Origin: SHLQ01 sp033344795 | GTDB taxonomy: Bacteria > Actinomycetota > Acidimicrobiia > Acidimicrobiales > SHLQ01 | Reading direction: 5' to 3' | Length of the DNA: 64,000 nt | NCBI GenBank assembly: GCA_033344795.1 | Contig: JAWPMS010000001.1 | Location: 1,054,001 to 1,118,000 of the forward strand | In this document: positions 1-8,799 of the stretch, piece after piece | Layout of the letters: each line of letters opens with the position of its first letter | Numbering within the stretch: the stretch's first letter is position 1 | Position numbers and translations under genes: made by a program | The notes under the pieces: model-generated | Told to the model about the DNA's origin: nothing | The model's input: the letters and a program-made list of their open reading frames with translations, nothing else | The model's database searches: none

Positions 1-299
1 CCGCCACTAAATGGTTCGACACCAAGCCAATGAGCGCCCGCGTCCTCGAACTGCTTGCGCGAGCGGCCACGTCCACACCCGACATCAACGACCAGTGACC
101 CAGGCTTCAAGTCGGACCATCCCACAAGCTCTGGTTTGCCGTTGATGGAAATGGCGCAATCAGGTGCTTGGTCCTTGAGACTGAGGTCCCTTACCCCGTG
201 GGAGGTTTGACTGAGTTTCGCCGCGCTATCGACCACACACGAACCGTACAGGAACCAACTAAACGGGTCATCGAATCGGCTCGGGCCACGACCGTGCAC
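1..299 (-). CDS. Partial class I SAM-dependent methyltransferase (N-terminal part, runs off the left edge)
   Basis: Reading the minus strand from a GTG at 299, an open frame continues to the window edge (about 99 codons), with an in-frame stop just upstream of the start. Near its inner end it contains VVDVGCGRGRS, the glycine-rich SAM-binding motif I of class I methyltransferases, followed by a hydrophobic strand ending in an acidic residue (WLGVEP). The preceding residues resemble the usual N-terminal lead-in of sugar or lipid methyltransferases. It is divergent from wecB, with 96 bp between the proposed starts. The substrate cannot be told from this fragment. A short open frame on the plus strand (3-98) is only its shadow. 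Family confidence is moderate because motifs II and III lie outside the window. Confidence 0.6.
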   Translation of the reverse strand, partial: MHGRGPSRFDDPFSWFLYGSCVVDSAAKLSQTSHGVRDLSLKDQAPDCAISINGKPELVGWSDLKPGSLVVDVGCGRGRSRKQFEDAGAHWLGVEPFSG

Positions 300-395
300 C
301 AGTCAATCCAGCAGGTCGCCTAAAGGAGCTACGATATCAAGTTCGTGCGTAGCGATGATTTCCATCGTCGCGGCGCGCGACCGGCGAACAGGGTT

Positions 396-1499
396 GTGAA
401 CTTGACGAAGCACAAGGCGATTTTGGTCGCTGGGGCGCGACCGAACTTCATAAAGGTCAAGCCAGTCCTTTATGCACTAGAGAAGCGCAGCGTCGAATGC
501 GTGCTGTTGCATACGGGCCAGCACTATGACCCAAAGCTCTCACAGGTGTTTTTCGATGAGTTGGGTATTCGGCCTGCGGACATCCACTTGAACGTTGGTT
601 CCGGATCGCACGCCGAACAGACCGCTGCGGTGATGGTTGCCTTCGAGAAGGTGGTCGAGAAAGAAGAGCCCGACGCTGTTGTTGTTTTTGGTGACATCAA
701 TTCGACGCTGGCCTGTGCCCTAGTCGGCGCCAAGGCTGGAGCAATGGTCACCCACGTCGAAGCAGGTCTTCGCAGCCGTGACTGGTCGATGCCCGAAGAG
801 ATCAACCGTGTCGCCACCGACCGAATCAGCGACTTGTTGTTGGCGCCCTCTCCCGATGGTGTTGAGAACCTTGAGGCCGAAGGCTTCCCTGCCGAGAAGA
901 TTCGTCTCGTCGGCAACGTCATGATCGACACCCTGTTGACCAACGTCGAACGTGCCCGAGAGCGTCCGGTGCTCGACGAGCTCGGTCTGACACGTAAGGG
1001 TTTCGGTCTGGTCACGTTGCATCGCCCGGCGAATGTCGACGACCCCGCCGAGCTTGCGCAGCTTCTCAATGCCCTGGGCACAATTGCCGCAGAGTGCCCC
1101 CTGGTCTTCCCCGTGCACCCGCGCACCCTGAATCAGCTGGAAGGTGTCGACATCCCGGTTGGCATCAAGATCACCGAACCCTTCGGCTACCTCGACTTCG
1201 TTGCGTTGCAAGATGCTGCGTCGATCGTCATGACCGACAGCGGCGGCATCCAAGAAGAAACAACCGTCCTTGGCACGCCATGTCTGACGCTTCGGGACAA
1301 CACCGAACGCCCGATCACCGTCACCGAGGGCACCAACACGGTTGTGGGTCGTGACCCCGAGGTCATCATCCGCGAAGCTCGCATCCGTCTCAACGATGGC
1401 TGGCCGGTTCGGCGTCCAGCGTTGTGGGACGGCGCCGCCGGAGACCGATGCGCAGCAGCAATCATCGAAACCCTCAACGCGCGCCGGCCGAACAAGTGA
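396..1499 (+). CDS. wecB: UDP-N-acetylglucosamine 2-epimerase (non-hydrolysing)
   Basis: Cytoplasmic enzyme interconverting UDP-GlcNAc and UDP-ManNAc, the precursor of ManNAc/ManNAcA residues in surface glycans. The protein opens with the family hallmark GARPNFIKVKP and has HTGQHYDPKLS, FVHPRT-like and DSGGIQEE motifs that bind the UDP-sugar in the GT-B-like fold. Length (about 367 aa) fits the family. The start is ambiguous: GTG 345, GTG 396 and TTG 402 are all in frame. An AAAGGAG at 322-328 lies 16 nt before GTG 345, but homology begins only near residue 22 of that longer form, so 396 or 402 is preferred. It heads the plus-strand operon; its stop overlaps the next GTG by 4 bp. The partner dehydrogenase wecC lies about 39 kb away at the other end of the locus. 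Confidence 0.93.
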   Translation: MNLTKHKAILVAGARPNFIKVKPVLYALEKRSVECVLLHTGQHYDPKLSQVFFDELGIRPADIHLNVGSGSHAEQTAAVMVAFEKVVEKEEPDAVVVFGDINSTLACALVGAKAGAMVTHVEAGLRSRDWSMPEEINRVATDRISDLLLAPSPDGVENLEAEGFPAEKIRLVGNVMIDTLLTNVERARERPVLDELGLTRKGFGLVTLHRPANVDDPAELAQLLNALGTIAAECPLVFPVHPRTLNQLEGVDIPVGIKITEPFGYLDFVALQDAASIVMTDSGGIQEETTVLGTPCLTLRDNTERPITVTEGTNTVVGRDPEVIIREARIRLNDGWPVRRPALWDGAAGDRCAAAIIETLNARRPNK

Positions 1500-2674
1500 C
1501 AGAGCAAACGATCGATGTTGTGCTCCGGAGTTACCCGGTCACCACACAGACCTTCCACTATCAACGCCTTGCTGAGTTTGCCCGCCTGAACGTGCTGGGA
1601 ACCGTGTGGGTCGAGTCGAAGGCCGACGGACACGTCGACCACGAGCTTGAAACATCATTCGGTGAACGGCTTCGCTTCATCGGTGACCTTCCAGCGCCAT
1701 CGGCAAAGACTCTCGCCCGGCACTCACGACTACTTCGCGAGGCCGCACTGCTGGCCAAGCCTGGCAACGGCGAAGGTGGTCCGGCAGCTGCCGTGAAACA
1801 AACGATGTCAGGTATCCGCCTGGGCGAACACATCCGCTCAGCCGAATCGCCGCGCATCATCCATGCTGCGTTCTGCACAGCCAACCTCACCATCGCAAGA
1901 GCTGCGGCAACGGTTGCTGAGCTGCCGTATTCGACCGAGGTGCACTCTCCCCTGTCGTGGTTTCGAAACCCGGAGTGGTTCCGCGCAAAGGTCGCCGAAG
2001 CATCGGTCGTTGCAGTCATCAGCGACTACACACGCAAACGTGTGATCAGCGTGTGCCCGGAAGCTCGTGACAACATCATCGAGGTCCACTGCGGCCTGCC
2101 AATGCGACAAGAAACTCAGGCCGCCGCTCGCGGGACTCCAATGATTACGAGTGTCGGAGGTCTCGTCGACAAGAAGGGGCACGACACATTCATTCGGGCA
2201 TGTGCTCTACTCGACGAGTGTGGCCAGGTTATTGGCGGCGGCGATCTAGAAGATGAACTCAAACGGCTTGTCGAACAACTCAATGCACCCATCGACCTGT
2301 TAGGGGAACTCCCCCATGCCGAGGTTCTCGACCACATCTCCAGCAGCCGCGTCGGCGTACTCGCAGCGCGACATGGCGCGGCCGGTGATGAGGATGGATT
2401 GCCAGTCGTCCTCCTCGAGTTTCTGCGAGTTGGTGCGCCTCTTGTGTCGACGCCCGTCGCCGCAATTCCATCGTTGCTCCGTTCATCAGCGACCCTCGCT
2501 GTCACCGACGACGAAGTTGCGGTCGCCTCAGCGATTGAACACCAGCTAAACCCGCGAACAATCGCCGGCAACAGTCGATCAAAGATCGAATCGGGGTATG
2601 ACTCCGGCCGGGAAGCACAAAAGCTCGTCAAGACCCTGTCATGTCAAATCAGCCGTGTACCCAGCCGTGCCTAA
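1496..2674 (+). CDS. Glycosyltransferase, GT4-like (GT-B fold)
   Basis: Probable retaining sugar transferase of the polysaccharide pathway, about 392 aa. The C-terminal half carries the GT4 signature: SVGGLVDKKGHDTFIRA, followed by the nucleotide-sugar site GDEDGLPVVLLEFLRVGAPLVSTP, in which the acidic E of the usual EGxPxxxxE motif is preserved. The N-terminal half has a Rossmann-like arrangement with STEVHSPLSWF. The start is taken as the GTG at 1496, which overlaps the wecB stop (GTGA) and gives translational coupling; the longer frame reading back into wecB is unlikely to be used. Donor and acceptor cannot be assigned from sequence. Confidence 0.85.
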   Translation: MTEQTIDVVLRSYPVTTQTFHYQRLAEFARLNVLGTVWVESKADGHVDHELETSFGERLRFIGDLPAPSAKTLARHSRLLREAALLAKPGNGEGGPAAAVKQTMSGIRLGEHIRSAESPRIIHAAFCTANLTIARAAATVAELPYSTEVHSPLSWFRNPEWFRAKVAEASVVAVISDYTRKRVISVCPEARDNIIEVHCGLPMRQETQAAARGTPMITSVGGLVDKKGHDTFIRACALLDECGQVIGGGDLEDELKRLVEQLNAPIDLLGELPHAEVLDHISSSRVGVLAARHGAAGDEDGLPVVLLEFLRVGAPLVSTPVAAIPSLLRSSATLAVTDDEVAVASAIEHQLNPRTIAGNSRSKIESGYDSGREAQKLVKTLSCQISRVPSRA

Positions 2675-3827
2675 AGGAGCTTCTTCGGGTGACCACCCAC
2701 GTGCACTTGTGGTCGGCTATGACAGCCACAATTACAACGGCGAGCGCAACACTTACGCCCCAGTCGAGGGCGTCACATACGTGAAGTTGCGACGTATACC
2801 TTTCGAGTACGTCCCAGGGCGGGAGCATGCTGGTCTACACCGTGTGTTCGCGCGTCTGGGCCCGAACCCTCGCGTCGATCTCTCGCATCTTTGGAACAGA
2901 GTCTCCGTCGGACGAACGCCCTGGGGTGTCTCGTTCGAGGAAACGCTGCCCTACCTGAACCCTAGGATCCATCGTCGTGCGCTCCCACTGCAACAGAAGC
3001 GGCTGTTCAGTGATCGGTGTCGATTCATAATCGGTATGTCGGACTTTGCTATTCGCCAGTTTCGAGAAACCCTCTCGGACGCGCAGTGGTCTCGTTTGGC
3101 TGACAAGACTCATCGTGTGTATCCGCACCAGCCGGCACAAAGCCGTCGAACCCAATATCCCGAACTCGGCGAAGAGGACGCTCTTCGCTTGATCTTCGTC
3201 GGTGGTGACTTCTTTCGGAAGGGTGGTGAGGCGATCCTGCGGGCTGTTGAGGCGCTCGGTGATGAGCTCAACCTACAACTAACAGTCATCAGCAAAGTGG
3301 AAGGAAATGACTACACCGGCACACCACCGCCAGAGGTTGATGTCGCGTCAATTCGGCGTCGGCTTGAAGGCAATCCAAGGATTGACTGGAGGCGGAGCGT
3401 CTCGCACGATGAGGTCATGTCTGCGATCGAGATGCACCACGTCGGTCTGCTGCCAACTTTTTCGGACACGTTCGGCTACAGCGTTCTCGAGTTCATGAGC
3501 CTGGGCGTTCCAGCGATCGTTTCCGATCTACAAGCTCTGCCAGAATTTGCAGACTCGGTCACCGGGTGGCAAGTCCATGTGGAAAAGGATGACCACGGAG
3601 AATGGGTCGGGCGACATCCAAACATGGACAGGCGCAGTCACCATTACTTCGAGTCGGTCGCCGACACCACCTCGCAGATCGAGGGAATTCTGAGCGAGAT
3701 CAGAACGAATCCCGCTCTGCTCTCGATAAAGGCAGCGTCTACACATGATCGCATTGCGCAGCAGTTTGACCCGAGCACCAGGGCAGCCACAGTGAGGTCA
3801 ATTTATGAGCAGGCGCTGACTTCATGA
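2667..3827 (+). CDS. Glycosyltransferase, GT4-like
   Basis: GT-B-type sugar transferase, about 386 aa. Seen directly: LIFVGGDFFRKGGEAILRA (start of the second Rossmann domain), VGLLPTFSDTFGYSVLEFM (donor-binding motif with the conserved acidic residue before the ALxxG-like helix) and SLGVPAIVSDLQALPEF. The start is uncertain. GTG 2667 overlaps the preceding stop; alternatives are an upstream ATG at 2598, GTG 2655, and a GTG at 2709 downstream of the AAAGGAG at 2673-2679. The stop overlaps the next gene's ATG by 4 bp (ATGA), so it belongs to the same operon as wecB and the ABC exporter. Sugar specificity is unknown. Confidence 0.82.
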   Translation: MPKGASSGDHPRALVVGYDSHNYNGERNTYAPVEGVTYVKLRRIPFEYVPGREHAGLHRVFARLGPNPRVDLSHLWNRVSVGRTPWGVSFEETLPYLNPRIHRRALPLQQKRLFSDRCRFIIGMSDFAIRQFRETLSDAQWSRLADKTHRVYPHQPAQSRRTQYPELGEEDALRLIFVGGDFFRKGGEAILRAVEALGDELNLQLTVISKVEGNDYTGTPPPEVDVASIRRRLEGNPRIDWRRSVSHDEVMSAIEMHHVGLLPTFSDTFGYSVLEFMSLGVPAIVSDLQALPEFADSVTGWQVHVEKDDHGEWVGRHPNMDRRSHHYFESVADTTSQIEGILSEIRTNPALLSIKAASTHDRIAQQFDPSTRAATVRSIYEQALTS

Positions 3828-5650
3828 CGGACAATCAGAAGCGCACGACGGCTGATGCACTCGCCGCTCGTTCTGAGCGTTTTCCGCTATTTCGAATCTT
3901 TGCGGGGCTGCTCAACCGACGCATCGAGCGCGTTGCTCTAGTTGCCATCGCAACAACAGCCACCCTTGCCGCACTCGCCGAAACGTTGGTTCTCGTCATT
4001 ATTTCGCTTGCAGCTCTCCGGCTAGCAAGTGACTCCATCACGGCTGTCGATCTGCCCTTTGGCATACCCGTGGATGAGTTGGCGACCTCTCTGCTGATCA
4101 CACTCGGGCTCGTCGCATTGGCCGGCCGACTACTGGCTGTCTTGAGTAACTCCTATATCTCAGCGCGTCTCGCGGAGTCAGTGACCTACCGATGGCGGCA
4201 TCGAATATTCTCAGCGTTTCAAAACGCTCCGTGGACGATGCAACAGGAACAGGCTGAGGGTTACCTTCAGACCCTCAGCCAGACGTACGTCTATCGGGCG
4301 GGCAACATGATCAAACTTCTCCTTTCGGCTATGACAGCTGGGATCAGCTTCTCCATGTTTGTCGTTGCGGCCGTCGCGGTCGACCCTCTTGCAGCGGTCG
4401 GCCTTATCGTTTTCGGCGGGTTCCTGTTCTTCATCTTTCGTCCGCTGACGAGGGTCGTGCGAAAGTTCTCGATAATCGGACAGCGATCCGCCAAGGAGTA
4501 CGTACGACTTCTTGAGGAGGCATCTGCGATGTCCCTCGAACACAGAGTCCTCGGTTCGGACCAAGCGATGGCTGGCTTATTGGACGAACAGCTCCAGACA
4601 ATGTCTCGTGCTGGTCGTCGGCAACGCACGGTCGAAGCAATGACGCCCAATATGTATTCAGGCGTCGGATATATTGCAATCCTTCTGGGTATAGCAATCG
4701 CGACCCGCCAACCACCCGGCGAAGCAGCTGCTCTCGGCGTGATCGTTCTCATGATGCTCCGTAGCATCGGCTACGGCAACACGTTTCAAGCAACCACGCA
4801 GTCGCTGGCTGCTTCACAAGAGTTCGCCCGGGAGCTTCTCGACGCAGTACGGGAATTTGAGAACGCCGCTTTGAGTAAAGGCACCCTGGACGCAGGCGCG
4901 GCCGGGCAGCTTGAGCTACGCAATGCAGCGCTCGGCTACGGTTCGGTGGCTGTGCTCGGTGATGTGAACCTCACAATTGCAGCAGGTGAGTCGGTCGGAA
5001 TTATCGGGCCATCTGGTGGTGGTAAATCGACGTTGGCCCTGACTTTGCTCGGTCTTTTGGAACCTGTCTCCGGTCAATATCTAGTGGATGGCCAGTCTTC
5101 AGAAAAGTATGTTCGGAACTGGTGGCATCGAAACATGAGTTTCGTTCCCCAACAGCCACTTCTGTTCGATGGGACTGTCGCTGAAAACATCGCCATCTAT
5201 CGAAGCACGGTCTCGCCTGATGACATTAAGAAGGCCGCCGTTGCTGCACACCTTGGCCCCGAGCTGAAGACCTGGACTTCCGGGCTCGACCATACCGTTG
5301 GGCCCCGGGGAGGAAGACTCAGTGGAGGGCAACGACAACGGGTGTGCATCGCCCGAGCTCTAGTCGGAGAGCCGAGCGTCCTTGTGTTAGATGAACCAAC
5401 GTCGGCTCTGGACACCTCGGCTGAAGATTCCATCACCAATGTGCTTCGAGATCTTAGGCATCAAAGCACACTTATCGTCGTTGCGCACAGGCTTTCGACA
5501 CTCGAGTTCTGTGACCGGGTTCTGGTGGTCGACGATGGCAGAATTACTGAGATTGGCAATGGGGCCTCGATTCAAAGGCATTCAAACACCGAACACCCAA
5601 TCCTGCCCGCGGACTACTTTGCCCAGCCCGATCCCTCGCGAGAGAACTAG
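3824..5650 (+). CDS. ABC exporter with fused permease and ATPase domains (PglK/MsbA-like)
   Basis: A 608-aa half-transporter: an N-terminal transmembrane domain of about six helices (residues 30-330) and a C-terminal ATPase. The ATPase shows Walker A GPSGGGKST, a Q-loop region SFVPQQPLLF, signature LSGGQRQRV, Walker B VLVLDEPTSALD and a switch histidine in VVAHRLS. Family knowledge: exporters of this layout include the lipid A flippase MsbA and the lipid-linked oligosaccharide flippase PglK. No Wzx-type flippase is visible in the window, and this gene sits between glycosyltransferases. Inference: it may flip the undecaprenyl-linked repeat unit. It overlaps the upstream gene by 4 bp and lies 9 bp before the downstream one. 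Confidence 0.9.
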   Translation: MTDNQKRTTADALAARSERFPLFRIFAGLLNRRIERVALVAIATTATLAALAETLVLVIISLAALRLASDSITAVDLPFGIPVDELATSLLITLGLVALAGRLLAVLSNSYISARLAESVTYRWRHRIFSAFQNAPWTMQQEQAEGYLQTLSQTYVYRAGNMIKLLLSAMTAGISFSMFVVAAVAVDPLAAVGLIVFGGFLFFIFRPLTRVVRKFSIIGQRSAKEYVRLLEEASAMSLEHRVLGSDQAMAGLLDEQLQTMSRAGRRQRTVEAMTPNMYSGVGYIAILLGIAIATRQPPGEAAALGVIVLMMLRSIGYGNTFQATTQSLAASQEFARELLDAVREFENAALSKGTLDAGAAGQLELRNAALGYGSVAVLGDVNLTIAAGESVGIIGPSGGGKSTLALTLLGLLEPVSGQYLVDGQSSEKYVRNWWHRNMSFVPQQPLLFDGTVAENIAIYRSTVSPDDIKKAAVAAHLGPELKTWTSGLDHTVGPRGGRLSGGQRQRVCIARALVGEPSVLVLDEPTSALDTSAEDSITNVLRDLRHQSTLIVVAHRLSTLEFCDRVLVVDDGRITEIGNGASIQRHSNTEHPILPADYFAQPDPSREN

Positions 5651-5659
5651 CGGCACCTC

Positions 5660-6595
5660 GTGATTCTGCGCTACGCAAGGCCTTCTTCTTCGGCATATCC
5701 ACCGAACTTCGGGGATCTGCTCAATCCAATGATCTTTGATCGATTTCTCCCGGGATACTTCGGCGCTGCCTATCCAGATGTTGATTTTCTTGGCATTGGC
5801 ACCACGCTCGGCATGCTCGTTCCGAGAGAAGGCCCAACACGAACAACGATCGTGTTCAGTTCTGGGCTCGGCGGCAAAACGACTCGCGCATATGGACAGC
5901 CTCCTGAGGTGAACTCCCTGTTCGAATTCTCGTGCGTACGGGGCCCGCTTACGGCGGCCGCCTTGGGGCTCCCAAAAGAGACCGCCGTTACCGACGGCGC
6001 CCTGCTACTTCGCGAGATCCTCGATTCTGTGGATGAACGGAACGAAGACGTTCCAATCTTTGTGCCTCATATGTCGACAGTGCTCGCTGGCGGTCGCTGG
6101 GAAGAGGTCGGCGCTGCCGCAGATATCCAGATCGTCAATCCGTGCACGACGGATGTCGAAAGTGTCGTCAGATCCATCCAGACTGCGCCGCTGGTCTTAG
6201 CGGAGGCCATGCATGCGGCCATCGTTGCTGACACGTTCGGTGTTCCGTGGGTGCCCATAGTTACGAATTCCACGATCAATGAGTTCAAATGGATGGACTG
6301 GTGCCAGTCGATGGGTGTCGAATATCTTGCGACGCGCCTTCCGCCCCTCCTCGGCCGCGTCGAGTCTCGGGCGGTTCTCGGCGCGAAGTTGCCGGTGCCT
6401 GGGCGAATCCCACTCAAAATCGCCGAGCAAGCCTACGCGAGCGCCGCCGAACCCGCATCATTTGCTTCTGCGGTTCGGCGGCTAAAGAAGGCGAAACGAT
6501 CACGCCCTTTTCTTTCTTTGTCCTCTACCCGAACCGCGAAGCTTGATCAGTTGTTGGTCAGACTTGATGCGATCAAACGGAAGTATCCACTATGA
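5660..6595 (+). CDS. Polysaccharide pyruvyl transferase family protein
   Basis: A 311-aa protein of the CsaB/pyruvyltransferase-like fold, expected to add ketal pyruvate, or in some members another group, to a sugar of the glycan using PEP. Supporting features are the N-terminal YPPNFGDLLNP (the family's GDxL motif), CVRGPLTAAALGLP with the conserved RGPLT, VTDGALLL, VPHMSTV, and a C-terminal LAEAMHAAIVADTFGVPWVPI (the SxRxHxxI-type region). It starts with GTG 9 bp after the ABC exporter and overlaps the downstream methyltransferase by 4 bp. The sequence after residue 250 is basic and less conserved. Some family members act on non-pyruvyl donors, so the exact chemistry is inferred. Confidence 0.8.
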   Translation: MILRYARPSSSAYPPNFGDLLNPMIFDRFLPGYFGAAYPDVDFLGIGTTLGMLVPREGPTRTTIVFSSGLGGKTTRAYGQPPEVNSLFEFSCVRGPLTAAALGLPKETAVTDGALLLREILDSVDERNEDVPIFVPHMSTVLAGGRWEEVGAAADIQIVNPCTTDVESVVRSIQTAPLVLAEAMHAAIVADTFGVPWVPIVTNSTINEFKWMDWCQSMGVEYLATRLPPLLGRVESRAVLGAKLPVPGRIPLKIAEQAYASAAEPASFASAVRRLKKAKRSRPFLSLSSTRTAKLDQLLVRLDAIKRKYPL

Positions 6596-7386
6596 GCCAC
6601 GTGAGATCTCGGTTCTCGCTCTACTGGGTAGGGGGGCGGCCAATGAGAAATCAACTAGTGAAGCTCAATACGCGGGTGATTGAGTCTTCGGTGGGCCTAC
6701 GACTTGGCCGTCTATTCCTTCGACTCTTTCGTAGGTCGGTTCTGTCCGGCCGAGCGGCAGCGCTTCTAAAGTTCGATCTGCTCCGCCTCGAGGCACGCCT
6801 ACGGCCCCCAGCTGGCGGCCCTCCGGCAGCGATCCGGAAGCTACATCTGGGCTGTGGCAGACGTCAGGTGCCTGGGTGGTTGAATGTTGATCTTCTCGAG
6901 GGCGATCTTTCCGTCGACCTAGGGCGGATGCCTCTGTCGTTCGCGAACACCGCCTTCGATGTAATCGTGAGTCAGCACGTAATTGAGCATCTTGAGCTTG
7001 AGTCGGAGTTGCTACCTCTTCTGACCGAATTGAGACGAATCATCCATGATCAGGGTTGCGTCTGGCTGTCTTGCCCCGACATGGCAAAGATCTGTAGCGC
7101 CTACGTCGAAGATCGTGGCGCGGCGCTCGTCGCTCGTCGACGCGAGCGTGGTGATTTTGATCCGACCGTTGGCGGACGCCCATTGCAGGTTGTGGTGAAT
7201 TGGTCCTTTCATCAGGGTGGGGAGCACAAGAATTTGTTCGACCTCGAAATGTTGCAGTGGATGTCGGCCAAGACAGGCTTTTCAGAATGCCACGAGGTTG
7301 ACGAAGAGGACCTTCTCACGGCTCACCCTGAATTCCCACGAAGAAGCGACGGAGATCATTCGATCTACGTCCGACTATTGGCCTGA
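6592..7386 (+). CDS. Class I SAM-dependent methyltransferase
   Basis: A 264-aa protein with a basic N-terminal segment of about 80 residues, then a Rossmann methyltransferase core. Motif I reads KLHLGCGRRQVPGWLNVD, a pattern typical of the small methyltransferases found in glycan clusters. It is followed by FDVIVSQHVIEHL (motif II/IV) and LSCPDM. It probably methylates a sugar hydroxyl of the surface polysaccharide; the acceptor is unknown. The start ATG overlaps the pyruvyltransferase stop. A second in-frame ATG lies 17 codons in and could be the true start. After its stop there are 156 bp before the next gene, the largest gap in this operon. Confidence 0.82.
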   Translation: MSHVRSRFSLYWVGGRPMRNQLVKLNTRVIESSVGLRLGRLFLRLFRRSVLSGRAAALLKFDLLRLEARLRPPAGGPPAAIRKLHLGCGRRQVPGWLNVDLLEGDLSVDLGRMPLSFANTAFDVIVSQHVIEHLELESELLPLLTELRRIIHDQGCVWLSCPDMAKICSAYVEDRGAALVARRRERGDFDPTVGGRPLQVVVNWSFHQGGEHKNLFDLEMLQWMSAKTGFSECHEVDEEDLLTAHPEFPRRSDGDHSIYVRLLA

Positions 7387-7542
7387 GGCTCAAGACTGAT
7401 GCGCCATTACAAGGTGGAGGTTTGACGGAAGTGAGACCCGCGATGCGAGAGTCCCTAAACACAACTGCAAGGTCTGTCCAGCAAGCCGGGATGCCGACAG
7501 AGCTCGCCAGCGTCAGCCCCCACAACTCACTACTGAGCTGAC

Positions 7543-8799
7543 GTGGCGTCCGGGGAGGATTTCACAGTCGGTGAGGGCCTGACAGCTCTCGTGGTGACGG
7601 CCACAACCATTGTTCCAGAGTCGGGGACAACCACGCGCCTAGGCGTGACTATTCGGGCGCTGGGTCTCTTAGGCATCGACCGCATTGACGTCCTCGCCCT
7701 CGAGTCCTTGTCGCACCTAGCGCGCCGTGGCCACGTCAAGAGGCGGCGTGAGCAGCTTGTTGAAATTGGTTGCACTCCCAGGTTTCGGCCGCTGATGAGC
7801 CAGCGCGGGCCAGGTGGTCGGGCAGCGATGGTGCGGATAGCTGGGCGCACTGTGAAGAAGACCATCAAGAAACTGTCACCCGATGTCGTCTTCGCCGTCA
7901 ATGCGGATGCTGCAGCAGCGTGTGCTCACGCATGGCAGTCGTTGAATAGCCCGGCACAGAAGGTCTTCGAGCTGCACGGCGTCGAGTCGGAGGAGGCGAT
8001 CGCTTCAGGAAATGTGCAGCGAGACGCGCCCGCTCACCGCCAACGCGTCGAGATCGAGTCGCGTGCTCTTGAGTGGGCCGATTTTGTGGTTGCCCCAACT
8101 GCTCACGCCTCGAGTTGGGGTGGGGATCGAACGAGCAACGACGCCCAGTGGCTCGATCTGCCAACGTTGTCCGACATTGCTATCGACGACGACCAACTTC
8201 GACGAGACCGGCAGTTCACGCGAACTCGGCTTGGTTGGAACAAGAACAGAATCGCGTTGTATGTCGGGGGAATGAGCCCGTGGCAGCAGCCGGACTTGAT
8301 GATGAAGACCTTCAGTTCATTGTACAAAACCGATGACAGCTGGCGTCTTCTTGTGGCCACGCAGGACGCGGATAGCGCAGCTCGCATCGCCGCAAGTCAT
8401 GCAATACCTGAGGCGCTTGTAGCTATCGAGACCCATCCCCATGCAAAGATTGCGGAGATCGCGTCAGCTGGAGACATCGCGTTTCTGCTTCGAAAGCCTC
8501 ACTTGATGAATTTGTGCGCCTCTCCTACGAAGTTTGCGGAGTACCTCGAGGCGGGGGTACCGGTCGCCATCTCCAACTCTCTCCCAACATTCTCTGCGTT
8601 GTGCCGATCTGGGCGAGTAGGCGTTGAGATACAGGCAAACGCAGGACCACAGGAAATTGCGAACGAGATCGCATCGTTTGTTGATGGGAATAGCCGCGCT
8701 GGCAGCAGTCAGCTCTGCCGCCAAGAGTCGAAGGACAAATTTCGAATGGACCGTGCAGTCGAGACATACAACCAGATCTTGGAAAGGGCGGCGCGATGA
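7543..8799 (+). CDS. Glycosyltransferase, GT4-like (divergent)
   Basis: About 418 aa, GTG start. The C-terminal domain has IALYVGGMSPWQQPDLMM, a variant of the GT4 first-strand motif, and KFAEYLEAGVPVAISN, equivalent to the donor-binding ExLxxGxP region. The N-terminal half contains a VFELHGVESEE stretch like the acceptor-domain segment of GT4 enzymes. This makes a GT-B sugar transferase likely, though the canonical EGFG-type motif is weak. The stop overlaps the next start (ATGA). Between 7387 and 7542 there is no obvious terminator, so cotranscription with the upstream genes is plausible. Confidence 0.72.
   Translation: MASGEDFTVGEGLTALVVTATTIVPESGTTTRLGVTIRALGLLGIDRIDVLALESLSHLARRGHVKRRREQLVEIGCTPRFRPLMSQRGPGGRAAMVRIAGRTVKKTIKKLSPDVVFAVNADAAAACAHAWQSLNSPAQKVFELHGVESEEAIASGNVQRDAPAHRQRVEIESRALEWADFVVAPTAHASSWGGDRTSNDAQWLDLPTLSDIAIDDDQLRRDRQFTRTRLGWNKNRIALYVGGMSPWQQPDLMMKTFSSLYKTDDSWRLLVATQDADSAARIAASHAIPEALVAIETHPHAKIAEIASAGDIAFLLRKPHLMNLCASPTKFAEYLEAGVPVAISNSLPTFSALCRSGRVGVEIQANAGPQEIANEIASFVDGNSRAGSSQLCRQESKDKFRMDRAVETYNQILERAAR

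Noticed and set aside
3..98. Open frame on the plus strand at the left edge
   Set aside because: The opposite strand carries a clear methyltransferase motif over the same bases; the plus frame has no recognisable content.
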